From DASQVO01 sp035640715 (GTDB lineage: Bacteria; Actinomycetota; Actinomycetes; Streptosporangiales; Streptosporangiaceae), in NCBI GenBank assembly GCA_035640715.1, contig DASQVO010000066.1:1-47531 (forward strand): a stretch of DNA of 47,531 nt, given 5' to 3'. The translations under genes and the position numbers were made by a program. The notes under the pieces are model-generated. The model searched no databases, was not told the origin of the DNA, and saw only the letters and a program-made list of their open reading frames with translations. This document shows positions 23,998 through 31,924 of the stretch, one piece after another. How positions within the stretch are numbered: the stretch's first letter is position 1; the number at the start of each line of letters is the position of its first letter.

Positions 23998-24330
23998 ATG
24001 ATTGGCGACCTGTTTGACAGTCCGTGGAAGATCCTTATTGTCGCCGTGGTGCTCATCGTGCTCTTCGGCTCCACGAAGCTCCCGACCGCGGCCAGGTCAC
24101 TGGGCCGGTCGATGCGCATCCTCAAGTCCGAGGTGCAGGGTCTGCACGGTGACGACGCCGAGCCCGAGCCAGCTCCACCGGCGCGGGCCGAAGCGCAGCC
24201 CACGGCGCAGCAGCAGATCACGGCGGCGCAGCAGCAGACGGCGCAGCAGCAGATCGATGACCTTCAGCAGCAGCTCAGCAAGCTGAAGGGGGCCTCCGCC
24301 GGGGACCAGCGGACTCAGCAGCCAAGCTGA
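23998..24330 (+). CDS. tatA: Sec-independent translocase subunit TatA
   Basis: TatA polymerises at the TatBC-type receptor to move folded proteins across the membrane. The 110-aa protein has a short N-terminus (M-I-G-D-L-F-D-S), one transmembrane helix, the hinge F-G-S-T-K-L-P, an amphipathic helix (A-A-R-S-L-G-R-S-M-R-I-L-K) and an acidic then Gln-rich tail with many Q-Q-Q runs. ATG 23998 is preceded by AGAGGACGG. The Gln-rich tail is longer than in E. coli TatA but usual for actinobacteria. It forms an operon with tatC, 26 bases downstream. Confidence 0.95.
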   Translation: MIGDLFDSPWKILIVAVVLIVLFGSTKLPTAARSLGRSMRILKSEVQGLHGDDAEPEPAPPARAEAQPTAQQQITAAQQQTAQQQIDDLQQQLSKLKGASAGDQRTQQPS

Positions 24331-24356
24331 GCCGGCGGAATTCGGGGAAACCTGAT

Positions 24357-25280
24357 ATGCCGAAGCTGGCTGACACGGTGCTAGGCGCCCGCGTGGTCGG
24401 CAGCCGCATGCTCCGGGCGTCGCGCAGGCCCGATCCAGAAGGCCGGATGCCGCTCATGGAGCACATCCGTGAGCTGCGCAACCGGATCGTCAAGGCGGCT
24501 CTCGCGCTTGCCGTGGGCATGGCGGTCGGGCTCATCTACTTCGATCAGGCCTGGAAATTCATCACCCACCCGTTCTGCTCGGCCACCATCCGCGGTCTTA
24601 GCGGCTGTGGCAAGCCTGGTGACCAGCTCGTCGTCACGGGGGTCCTCGACCCCTTCATGCTGCACGTCAAGATTGCCTTCTTCGTCGGGCTGATCATCTC
24701 CTCGCCGATCTGGCTCTACCAGATCTGGGCCTTCCTCGCCCCCGGCCTCTACCGGCGCGAAAAGCGCTGGGCTTACGCGTTCGTGGGCGCGGCGGTCCCG
24801 CTCTTCGCGGCCGGGGCCGTGCTCGCCTACCTGGTGATGAGCCGGGGGCTGCACTACCTGCTCGGGCTCACCCCGTCGGGTGTCCTTAACCTGCCCAGCA
24901 TCAACACCTACCTCAACTACTTCCAGGCGATGATCCTCGGCTTCGGCATAGCCTTCGAGCTGCCGCTCGCCCTGGTGATGCTCAACCTCGCCCATGTCCT
25001 CACCCACGCGCGGTTCGCGAAGTGGCGCCGCCTGATGATCTTCGCCGCTTTCCTCTTCGCGGGCATCGCGAATCCGAGCCCGGACCCGATCAGCATGCTG
25101 CTGCTCGCGGTTCCCTGCGTGGTGCTCGTGGAGGTGGCCGAGGTGATCATATGGGCGAACGATCGCAGGCGCGCCCGCATCCCGGATCCGTATGCCGGCC
25201 TTGCGGACGACGAGGTCTCGCCGCTGGATGTGGGCGAAGCCGCCGAGACCGATCCAGGCGACCGCAGCAGCCTGAATTAA
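24357..25280 (+). CDS. tatC: Sec-independent translocase subunit TatC
   Basis: TatC recognises twin-arginine signal peptides. The 307-aa protein contains R-M-P-L-M-E-H-I-R-E-L-R-N-R (the TatC N-terminal signature with the key Glu), P-F-M-L-H-V-K-I-A-F-F, S-P-I-W-L-Y-Q-I-W-A-F-L-A-P-G-L-Y, and F-G-I-A-F-E-L-P with the conserved membrane Glu. Six helices are visible. The first 20 residues upstream of the signature are variable; ATG 24357 is used. Gene order tatA-tatC-helicase is as in Mycobacterium. Confidence 0.95.
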   Translation: MPKLADTVLGARVVGSRMLRASRRPDPEGRMPLMEHIRELRNRIVKAALALAVGMAVGLIYFDQAWKFITHPFCSATIRGLSGCGKPGDQLVVTGVLDPFMLHVKIAFFVGLIISSPIWLYQIWAFLAPGLYRREKRWAYAFVGAAVPLFAAGAVLAYLVMSRGLHYLLGLTPSGVLNLPSINTYLNYFQAMILGFGIAFELPLALVMLNLAHVLTHARFAKWRRLMIFAAFLFAGIANPSPDPISMLLLAVPCVVLVEVAEVIIWANDRRRARIPDPYAGLADDEVSPLDVGEAAETDPGDRSSLN

Positions 25281-25378
25281 TCGGAGCTTCGCTCCGCCTG
25301 TCCGTGATGCTGGCCAAGCGGTGGTGCTTGTGGTCCCGGGTGGCTACAGCGACAGCCGGTTCCGCCTAGGCTGGATCT

Positions 25379-28363
25379 ATGGCCCCTGCGCTCGGCCGGG
25401 TGGACAACAGCTCCCCGGAACCTCACGCAAGGACCCCGGCGCAGCGCTACGCGGCATTCCGGGAGCGGACATCGGATCCGGAACTCGCCAGCTTCCGGGC
25501 GCTCTACGACTTCGAATTCGATGACTTCCAGCTTGAGGCGTGCCGCGCGCTGGGCGCGGGCGACGGTGTGCTCGTCGCCGCGCCGACGGGCTCCGGTAAG
25601 ACGGTGGTCGGAGAGTTCGCCGTCCACCTGGCCCTCGCCCAGGGCCTTAAATGCTTCTACACGACGCCGATCAAGGCGCTGTCGAACCAGAAGTATGCCG
25701 ACCTGGTCCGCAGGTACGACAGCCAGACGGTAGGGCTGCTCACCGGTGACAACAGCATCAACGGCGAGGCGCCCGTGGTGGTGATGACCACCGAGGTCCT
25801 GCGGAACATGCTCTACGCGGGGTCGGTCACCCTGAGCGGTCTCGGCTACGTTGTGCTCGATGAGGTGCACTACCTTGCCGACCGGGCCCGTGGCGCCGTC
25901 TGGGAGGAAGTGATCATCCACCTGCCCGAATCTGTGCGGGTGGTGGCGCTGTCGGCGACGGTGAGCAACGCCGAGGAGTTCGGCGACTGGCTGGACCGGC
26001 TGCGCGGGGGCGTCACGGTCATCGTGGACGAGCACCGGCCGGTGCCGCTGTGGCAGCACATGATGATGGGGCACCGGCTGTACGACCTGTTCACGGACCC
26101 GGCTAACACCCGCGTCAACCCCGAACTGCTGCGCATCGCCCAGCGCGACCGGTGGGCGGAACAGCGGACCGCGGCCGGAGCCATCCGCGGACGCGGCCGC
26201 GGGGGCGGTCGCGGCCGGGGCGGAGGGCCCGGTGGTGCCTTCCGCGGCGGTCAGCGCCAGGGCAGGTCCAGGCCCCCCTACCGGCCGGAGGTCATCTCCA
26301 GCCTTGACGCCGCCGGCCTGCTGCCGGCGATCGAGTTCATCTTCAGCCGGGCAGGCTGCGACGCGGCGGTGCTCCAGTGCCTGAACGCCGGCCTCCAGCT
26401 CACCCAGCCAGATGAGGCCGTCGCGATCACCGAGCTGGTTGAGAGCCGCACCGCGGACATCCCCGACACCGATCTCGCCGTGCTCGGCTACGGGGAATGG
26501 CTTACCGGTCTGCAGCGGGGGATTGCCGCGCATCACGCGGGCATGCTCCCCACGTTCAAGGAGGTCGTCGAGGAACTGTTCTCCTCGGGACTCGTCCGCG
26601 TGGTGTTCGCTACCGAGACGCTGGCGCTGGGCATCAACATGCCTGCCAGGACCGTGGTCATCGAGAAGCTGGACAAGTGGAACGGCGAGACGCACGCCGA
26701 GCTGACGCCAGGGGAGTACACCCAGCTGACCGGCCGGGCGGGCCGCCGTGGCATCGACGTGGAGGGGCACGCGGTCGTCCTGTGGCAGCCCGGGATCGAC
26801 CCTGGCGCGGTCGCCGGGCTTGCCGGGACCCGGACCTACCCGCTCAACTCCAGCTTCCGGCCCTCCTACAACATGGCGGTCAACTTGACCGGCCGTGTCG
26901 GGCGTGCCAAGGCCGCCACCTTGCTGGAATCCTCCTTCGCCCAGTTCCAGGCGGACCGCGGCGTGGTCGGGCTGGCGCGGCAGGTGCGGCGTAACCAGCA
27001 GGCGATGGAGGAGCTCAGGGCAAAGATGGCCTGCGATGCCGGTGACTTCGCCGCTTACGCCGATATCCGCAGGCAGCTCTCCGAACTTGAGAGTGATCTT
27101 GCCCGGCGGCGTGCGATGGCCCGGCGCGCCGAGGCAGCACGGTCGCTGGAGGAGCTGCGCCGCGGCGACATCATCCGGGTGCCCGGCGGCCGGCGGGCCG
27201 GGATGGCTGTCGTCCTGGAGCCCGGGCCGGGACCCTACCGTGCACCAGACCGCGGCGGACGGGGTCCCGCACAGGCCGGCCGTGGCGGCGCGAATCGTGG
27301 CTCGCGAGCCAACGTGTCCGGCGGGGACACGTCCCGCGCTGCCGCGCTGGCCGGGCACGGGCCGCTGGTGCTCACCGCTAACCGCCAGGTCAAACGCCTC
27401 TCCCTGGCTGACTTTCCGGTGCCGGTCGAGGCGATCGACCGGGTCCGTATCCCTGCCTCGTTCAGCGTGCGCTCGCCGCAGCACCGGCGCGATCTCGCCG
27501 CGACGGTGCGCAACCGGCTGGCCGGGCGGGACATCGGCGGCCCGCGGCGGGTGGCCGACTGGAGCGACGACCGGAAGCCGGCCGCCGGGGGTTCCGGGCG
27601 GGCCGAGCCCCGGGACGCCCCCGGCCGGGAGATCGCGGCGCTGCGGCGCCGGCTGCGCCGGCATCCTTGCCATAGCTGCCCGGACCGGGAGGAGCACGCC
27701 AGGTACGCCGAGCGGTATATGCGGCTGCGCCAGGAAACCGAAGCCCTGGAGCGCAGGATCGCTGGCCGCTCGCACGTCATCGCGCGCACCTTCGACCGTG
27801 TCTGCGCGGTGCTGGAACGCCTCGGCTACCTGGACGGAGACACCGTCACCACGGAGGGACGGCGGCTGGCCGGGCTGTACACCGAGCTTGACCTGCTCGC
27901 GGCCGAGTGCCTGCGCCGCGGATACTGGGACGGCCTGGAGCCGCGCGAACTCGCAGCGTGCGTGTCGGCGCTTTCATTCGAATCGCGCCTGGATGATGCG
28001 GGTGCGCCGCGGCTGCCACCCGGCCGGGTTCGCGAGGTGCTCGGGCAGATGGTCCGGGCCTGGGGCGAGCTGGACGAACTGGAAAAGGACAACGGGGTCT
28101 CGTTCCTGCGCGAGCCGGATCTCGGCTTCGCCTGGGCGTCGCATGAGTGGGCCTCCGGTGCCCGGCTCGAGGACGTGCTCGAGGTCGCCGGCCTTACCCC
28201 CGGCGATTTCGTCCGCGCGGTAAAGCAGCTCATCGACCTGCTGGACCAGATAGCCGGCGCTGCCGGGCCCGGCCAGCCGGGGGAGAAGCTCTCCGCCAAT
28301 GCCCGCGCCGCCATCACCGCGATCCGCCGTGGCGTCGTCGCCTACTCCACCGTCACCGATTAG
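25379..28363 (+). CDS. helY: Ski2-like DExH-box RNA helicase HelY
   Basis: A 994-aa superfamily-2 helicase of the Ski2/Mtr4 group, named HelY in mycobacteria, where it follows tatC. Walker A is A-P-T-G-S-G-K-T (about 68-75), motif Ia T-T-P-I-K-A-L-S-N-Q-K, the box D-E-V-H (161-164), motif III S-A-T, and motif VI Q-L-T-G-R-A-G-R-R-G-I-D. A run of Arg-Gly repeats at about residues 268-298 sits between the RecA-like domains, and a second Gly/Arg-rich patch lies near 625-640. The C-terminal part holds the DSHCT-type domain (L-D-L-L-A-A-E-C-L-R-R-G-Y-W-D-G-L). It probably acts on structured RNA; the RG patch may bind RNA. Confidence 0.93.
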   Translation: MAPALGRVDNSSPEPHARTPAQRYAAFRERTSDPELASFRALYDFEFDDFQLEACRALGAGDGVLVAAPTGSGKTVVGEFAVHLALAQGLKCFYTTPIKALSNQKYADLVRRYDSQTVGLLTGDNSINGEAPVVVMTTEVLRNMLYAGSVTLSGLGYVVLDEVHYLADRARGAVWEEVIIHLPESVRVVALSATVSNAEEFGDWLDRLRGGVTVIVDEHRPVPLWQHMMMGHRLYDLFTDPANTRVNPELLRIAQRDRWAEQRTAAGAIRGRGRGGGRGRGGGPGGAFRGGQRQGRSRPPYRPEVISSLDAAGLLPAIEFIFSRAGCDAAVLQCLNAGLQLTQPDEAVAITELVESRTADIPDTDLAVLGYGEWLTGLQRGIAAHHAGMLPTFKEVVEELFSSGLVRVVFATETLALGINMPARTVVIEKLDKWNGETHAELTPGEYTQLTGRAGRRGIDVEGHAVVLWQPGIDPGAVAGLAGTRTYPLNSSFRPSYNMAVNLTGRVGRAKAATLLESSFAQFQADRGVVGLARQVRRNQQAMEELRAKMACDAGDFAAYADIRRQLSELESDLARRRAMARRAEAARSLEELRRGDIIRVPGGRRAGMAVVLEPGPGPYRAPDRGGRGPAQAGRGGANRGSRANVSGGDTSRAAALAGHGPLVLTANRQVKRLSLADFPVPVEAIDRVRIPASFSVRSPQHRRDLAATVRNRLAGRDIGGPRRVADWSDDRKPAAGGSGRAEPRDAPGREIAALRRRLRRHPCHSCPDREEHARYAERYMRLRQETEALERRIAGRSHVIARTFDRVCAVLERLGYLDGDTVTTEGRRLAGLYTELDLLAAECLRRGYWDGLEPRELAACVSALSFESRLDDAGAPRLPPGRVREVLGQMVRAWGELDELEKDNGVSFLREPDLGFAWASHEWASGARLEDVLEVAGLTPGDFVRAVKQLIDLLDQIAGAAGPGQPGEKLSANARAAITAIRRGVVAYSTVTD

Positions 28364-28429
28364 CCCCGTGAGGTTTATCCGGCTCAGGATCAGAGAAGTC
28401 TGGGCCACTACGCCCTCGTTCGGTGGAGG

Positions 28430-28990
28430 TTAACCGGGCGGGCCGTGCCGGCGGCCGTGATGCGGCCTGTGCGGAGGGTGCGTGCTGGGGGGTGGCGGGG
28501 CGGGGATGGGCCCCGGCGGCCCTGGCCATACGAGCAGCACCGGGCATGGGGCGTGGTCAACGACGAACCGGACCGCCTTGCCGAGGCTCTTGGGTCCGGG
28601 GCCATGTCCGTCGCGGGCGACAATGAGCATGGTCGCATCGCGCGCGGCCGACACGATCTCGTGCTTCTCCTGACCGCGGCACTGGATCCGGCGGGCGGGG
28701 CGGCCGAGCCGTGCCTCTGCCGCGTCAAGCAGATCACACGCCGCCGCCTCCGCGGTCGCCGCGAGCTGCTCGGCCGGGTCGTGCCCGGCACGGCCGAGCA
28801 TGCCGCTGAACGCGCCATGGGCCGTCTCGGCCGTGTTGGTGTCGATGACCGTCAGGAGCGCGAAGTCGGCTCCGGCGGGTGCCAGCGATCGTGCGGCATC
28901 AACGCAGGCCTTCCACGTGTTCTCGGTCACCCATACCAATACGTTGACATCCTCCCCGGCCTGAACGCCGGGGATTCCTGGGCGGCTCAT
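28430..28990 (-). CDS. Universal stress protein family protein, start replaced by an IS605-type end
   Basis: The core (V-N-V-L-V-W-V-T-E-N-T-W-K-A-C-V-D-A-A to V-L-L-V-W) is a UspA-fold domain, and the C-terminal G-H-G-P-G-P-K-S-L-G-K-A-V-R-F-V-V-D-H-A-P-C-P-V-L-L-V-W is the ATP-binding signature region of that family. The C-terminal tail is Pro/His-rich. The native start codon is missing: the transposon end joins right before the first beta strand. The available start is ATG 28990, which overlaps the TGA of tnpB (ATGA), so the first 15 residues or so are translated from the transposon end. GTG at about 28925 is an alternative. Whether it is still expressed is unclear. Confidence 0.7.
   Translation of the reverse strand: MSRPGIPGVQAGEDVNVLVWVTENTWKACVDAARSLAPAGADFALLTVIDTNTAETAHGAFSGMLGRAGHDPAEQLAATAEAAACDLLDAAEARLGRPARRIQCRGQEKHEIVSAARDATMLIVARDGHGPGPKSLGKAVRFVVDHAPCPVLLVWPGPPGPIPAPPPPSTHPPHRPHHGRRHGPPG
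28944..28990 (-). ncRNA. IS605-type right end with probable omega-RNA 3' hairpin
   Basis: Directly after the tnpB stop, on the minus strand, comes a hairpin with arms CCCCGGC and GCCGGGG (28954-28973), then GAGGATGTCAA ending at 28944. This is the usual right-end layout of IS200/IS605 elements. In TnpB systems the omega-RNA scaffold ends here and the sequence just beyond serves as guide. The first flanking bases, beginning CGTATTGG on the minus strand, belong to the usp gene. RNA production is inferred, not shown. Confidence 0.6.
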
Positions 28991-30231
28991 GCCGCGCTCC
29001 GGGTGGTTCCCGCTGCCGCGTGCGCGGGCTTACGCGGGCGTGGTGCCCCGTGCCCCGGGGCGCGCGCAGGGACGGTCTCGCCAGCGGCGAGCAGCAGTCC
29101 CCGGGCAAGGATGTTGCGGGCAGCGTTGGCGTCCGCGTGGTCTTCGTGGCCGCACGCAAGGCACCGGAACACCGCTTGGCTATCGCGGTTGCCGGGCTCG
29201 GTGTGGTGGCACAGGCGGCACTGCTGGGAGGTGAAGCGGGGGTCGACGTAGATGACCTGGCAGCCGGAGGCGGCGGCCTTGTCGTCCAGGCGGCGGGCGA
29301 GGGTTCCCCAGCACGAGGCCGGGATGCCCCGGCTGAGTGCGGCCTTGGCGCGGGCCCGGTTCGGCAGGAAGGCACCGGGCCGCCCCGGGTCGGGTTTCGG
29401 CGCGGGGCGCTTGGTCATGACGCGGGTGTTCAGTTTCTCCAGCACGATCACGTCGTGGTCGCGGACCAGCCGGGTGCTGATCTTCTCGGCCCAGTCCCGG
29501 CGGCGGTCTGTGACGGCGGCGGTGATGCGGGCCATGGCGGCGCGGGTGCGCTGCCGCTGACGTGAGCCCTTGCGCTGCCGGGCCATCCGCCGCTGCAAGG
29601 CCACATACCGCGCCGCCCTGCGATCGCTGATCCGCGGCGCCCGGTAATGTTGCCCATCGGAGGTGACCAGCGCGGTGCGCACCCCCCGGTCGATGCCGAT
29701 GGCGCTCCCGGTGCCCTGCCGTCTGACTGCTGGCTGCGGGGCGGGGAAGGACACGTGCCAGCGCCCGGCCCGGTCAAAGGTGACCCGTGCCATGCCCGGC
29801 TTGGCTGGCAGGGAGCGCGTCCACCGGAACCGTACCCACCCGCACTTGGGCACATGTACCTCACCCCAGCGGCGGTTCAGCCTCCGCGCCTTCACGTCGC
29901 GGATGACGAAGCCCTGGCTGCCGCGCTTGCTCCGGTATCCCGGCTTTCCCGCCGGGTTGCCCGGGTCGAAGAACGCTGCCAGCGCCCGGTCGAAGTCCCG
30001 CAGCGCCTGCTGCTGCACCGACGAGGACCCCTCGGCCAGCCACGGCTCGGCGGCCCGGGCCTCGGCGAGCTGCCGCTGCCGCGCCGCCGCGCCAGGTGCC
30101 GGGCCGCGCCCGGGATGCCACCAGGACTGCTGCTCCACGGCGAGATTCCATACGAACCGGGCATCCTCACAGTGCCGCACGAGCACGCGCTCCTGCTCCG
30201 CACCGGGGTACAGCCGGTTCCGTATGGCCAT
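28987..30231 (-). CDS. tnpB: RNA-guided nuclease TnpB of an IS605-type element
   Basis: About 414 aa from ATG 30231 (M-A-I-R-N-R-L-Y-P-G, a normal TnpB start; ATG 30249 is an alternative). The RuvC-like triad is complete: Asp181 in G-I-D-R-G-V, Glu265 in V-L-E-K-L-N and Asp367 in D-H-A-D-A-N-A-A-R-N-I. The zinc-finger cysteines C-x-x-C (338, 341) and C-x-x-C (357, 360) are present. So the protein appears catalytically competent. A truncated tnpA reads away from it on the plus strand. Downstream lie the right end hairpin and the usp gene, whose ATG overlaps its stop. Confidence 0.9.
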   Translation of the reverse strand: MAIRNRLYPGAEQERVLVRHCEDARFVWNLAVEQQSWWHPGRGPAPGAAARQRQLAEARAAEPWLAEGSSSVQQQALRDFDRALAAFFDPGNPAGKPGYRSKRGSQGFVIRDVKARRLNRRWGEVHVPKCGWVRFRWTRSLPAKPGMARVTFDRAGRWHVSFPAPQPAVRRQGTGSAIGIDRGVRTALVTSDGQHYRAPRISDRRAARYVALQRRMARQRKGSRQRQRTRAAMARITAAVTDRRRDWAEKISTRLVRDHDVIVLEKLNTRVMTKRPAPKPDPGRPGAFLPNRARAKAALSRGIPASCWGTLARRLDDKAAASGCQVIYVDPRFTSQQCRLCHHTEPGNRDSQAVFRCLACGHEDHADANAARNILARGLLLAAGETVPARAPGHGAPRPRKPAHAAAGTTRSAA

Positions 30232-30255
30232 GGCACCAGAGCATGCCATAGGCCT

Positions 30256-30363
30256 ATGACAGCCAACGGCGATTATCGCTCGGGGCAGGCATGCTGTCTC
30301 CGCGTTGTCTCCGCCTTGCACGTCCACGTGGTCATCGTGACGAAGTACTGGCGCGGGCGCTAA
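30256..30363 (+). pseudogene. Truncated Y1 transposase tnpA (IS200/IS605 family)
   Basis: The 35-codon frame from ATG 30256 to TAA 30361-30363 reads D-Y-R-S-G-Q near the start and L-H-V-H-V-V-I-V-T-K-Y-W-R-G-R at the end. This matches the N-terminal strand of Y1 transposases (L-H-x-H-L-V-F-V-T-K-Y-R-R). The HUH motif and catalytic Tyr are gone, so it cannot move the element. It is divergent from tnpB, with a gap of 24 bases or less. Confidence 0.75.
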
Positions 30364-30497
30364 CCACGCGCTGACCTCGCCCTGAATTAGGACGGGGCTT
30401 GTGCCCTGCTATCGCTAGTGGTGGTGATTGGAAGTATGGCCGTGTGTGGCGGGTGTCTGGGCCTGATTTTGTCGGTGCCTGGTGGTGTGCTTGATGC

Positions 30498-30989
30498 ATG
30501 CCAAGGCACCGGGATCCCAGCGCGCCCCGGGTGGTGCACCGCACCGCCCGGGCGGGGCTGCGGGTGACCGGTGCCCAGCGGCGCCGCCTGCTGGGGCTGC
30601 TGGCCTCGGCCGGGGACGTGTGGGCGTGCGTGCTGGAGGTCAACGCCTGGCGGCGGGCCCGGCAGGACGTGCCGCTGGCCGGGTATCAGGAGCTGTGCCG
30701 GGAGCTGGCCGCCTCCGGGCCCGGCACGTTCGGGGACCTGGACACCACGGGTGCAAGGTCGGTGCTGCGCCGGTATTCCGATGCGTGGATGGCGGCGGCG
30801 AGCCGCCGCCGGGACGGTGATCTGTCGGCCCGGTTCCCGCGCGGCCGTCGGGCTCTGGTGCCGGTCCGCTGGTATGCGGGCACGTTCGCCCTGGCGGGGC
30901 GCCGGCTGCGGCTGCCGGTTCGGCGGGCCTGGCGTACCGGCGGCATGGCCGACATGGGCGGACGAACCATCGAACCTGCCTATGAATGA
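30498..30989 (+). pseudogene. N-terminal fragment of a second TnpB-related protein
   Basis: The frame M-P-R-H-R-D-P-S-A-P-R-V-V-H-R-T-A-R, then L-L-A-S-A-G-D-V-W-A-C-V-L-E-V-N-A-W-R-R, and D-L-D-T-T-G-A-R-S-V-L-R-R-Y-S-D-A-W, resembles the N-terminal half of TnpB-like transposon proteins common in actinobacteria. After about residue 145 (R-L-P-V-R-R-A-W-R) the similarity stops and a short unrelated tail follows to 30989. The RuvC domain is missing. It is probably a 3'-truncated relic next to the IS605 element. Confidence 0.6.
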
Positions 30990-31065
30990 ACCAGAAATTC
31001 GGCATTAGTGCTATGAGTCGCTGGGCGTTAGGTTGGGCTGATTAGCCAGTGACGAGGGGGTGGCC

Positions 31066-31638
31066 ATGTCCGTGACCAGTGCGATCCCGGGTCTCGCTGC
31101 GCGCCGGGGTGAATCTTCCTGCTGCCCGGCCAGCCTTACCGACGCGATCCGGCGGGCGGTACGGCAGGGTGGGGGACCGCAGAGGACCGCCGACCGGGTG
31201 GCTGGCCAGCTACGCCGGCACCTCCCCGGACCCGAGATCCTGACGCCTGCGCAGCGCCGCGGTGATCCGGCCGGCTACCAGACTCACCTGGTGCACGCCG
31301 AGCCCGACGGCTCCTTCTCGATCGCGGCGATGGTGTGGCTGCCGGGCCAGCAGACCCCCGTGCACGACCACGTTTCGTGGTGCGTCACCGGGGTTCTCCA
31401 GGGCGCCGAGGACGAGGAGATCTTCGCCCTAGGCGCCGCCTTCCTGGCAGAGATCACCCGCAGGCGCAACCCGGCAGGCACAGTGACCGGGTTCGCCCCG
31501 CCCGGCGACATTCACCGCGTGCGCAACGCCGGGGACGGCATTGCCGTGTCGATGCACGTCTACGGTGCCGACCTGCCGACGCTGGGGTCCAGCATCCGCC
31601 GCGTGTACGACCTGCCCGTCCGCGCGCCCGGCCAGTAG
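31066..31638 (+). CDS. Cupin protein, cysteine dioxygenase-like
   Basis: About 190 aa with the cysteine dioxygenase type I fold signature: metal-ligand histidines in T-P-V-H-D-H-V-S-W-C-V-T-G-V-L-x-G, an acidic stretch A-E-D-E-E-I-F, and the third ligand in G-D-I-H-R-V-R-N. These enzymes add oxygen to small thiols such as cysteine or 3-mercaptopropionate. The Cys in S-W-C-V is worth noting because mammalian enzymes form a Cys-Tyr crosslink nearby. I prefer ATG 31066 behind GAGGGGGTGG; GTG 31060 is in frame. It stands alone. Substrate not determined. Confidence 0.78.
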   Translation: MSVTSAIPGLAARRGESSCCPASLTDAIRRAVRQGGGPQRTADRVAGQLRRHLPGPEILTPAQRRGDPAGYQTHLVHAEPDGSFSIAAMVWLPGQQTPVHDHVSWCVTGVLQGAEDEEIFALGAAFLAEITRRRNPAGTVTGFAPPGDIHRVRNAGDGIAVSMHVYGADLPTLGSSIRRVYDLPVRAPGQ

Positions 31639-31811
31639 CCGGCGCGGCATCAAGCGCGCGAGCCGCCGGTTATCCGGGCTTCACCCGGTACGCCGGGCCT
31701 GCCATCATCCGCAAGCCGCGCAGGTGCGCGTCCGGTAGTTGCTGCGCAGAGCCATGCCGCCCGGATTCTTATCCAGATTCCTCACCTGAGACGTCCGCGG
31801 GCTTGCCCTCC

Positions 31812-31867
31812 GAACGATACCGATATATCTTTGAGCTAGCTAGAAAGTATCTAGATGCTCTATCGTT
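31812..31867. promoter_or_regulatory. AT-rich inverted-repeat region upstream of padR
   Basis: An AT-rich island in GC-rich DNA. AACGATA near 31813 and TATCGTT near 31861 are a 7-bp inverted pair, and inside it ATATCTTT and AAAGTAT flank GAGCTAGCTAG. It lies 60-110 bases before the padR start, where a PadR regulator would bind to control its own operon. No clear -35/-10 pair was assigned. Confidence 0.45.
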
Positions 31868-31924
31868 ATGGCGACGGGGCATGTACTTCTAGCGGAATGT
31901 CACGTACGAAAGGAGTGAGAAGCA

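Larger units (their letters stand above)
28944..30420. mobile_element. IS200/IS605-family element, tnpA truncated, tnpB intact
   Basis: The element runs from the right end at 28944 through tnpB and the tnpA remnant to a left end of uncertain position, about 30364-30420, where GCCC and GGGGC around TGAATTAGGAC may form the left hairpin. Divergent tnpA and tnpB is a known IS605 layout. The left border is approximate. Confidence 0.65.

Noticed and set aside
24178..24280. CAGCAGCAG runs considered as a microsatellite repeat
   Set aside because: They encode the Gln-rich tail of TatA, common in actinobacterial TatA proteins.
25277..27775. 832-codon open frame on the minus strand
   Set aside because: It is antisense to helY; long opposite-strand frames are expected at this GC content and the translation is Arg/Gly/Pro-rich without domain features.
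29647..30363. 238-codon plus-strand frame ending in the tnpA-like peptide
   Set aside because: Most of it is antisense to tnpB; only the last 35 codons match Y1 transposase and are annotated separately.
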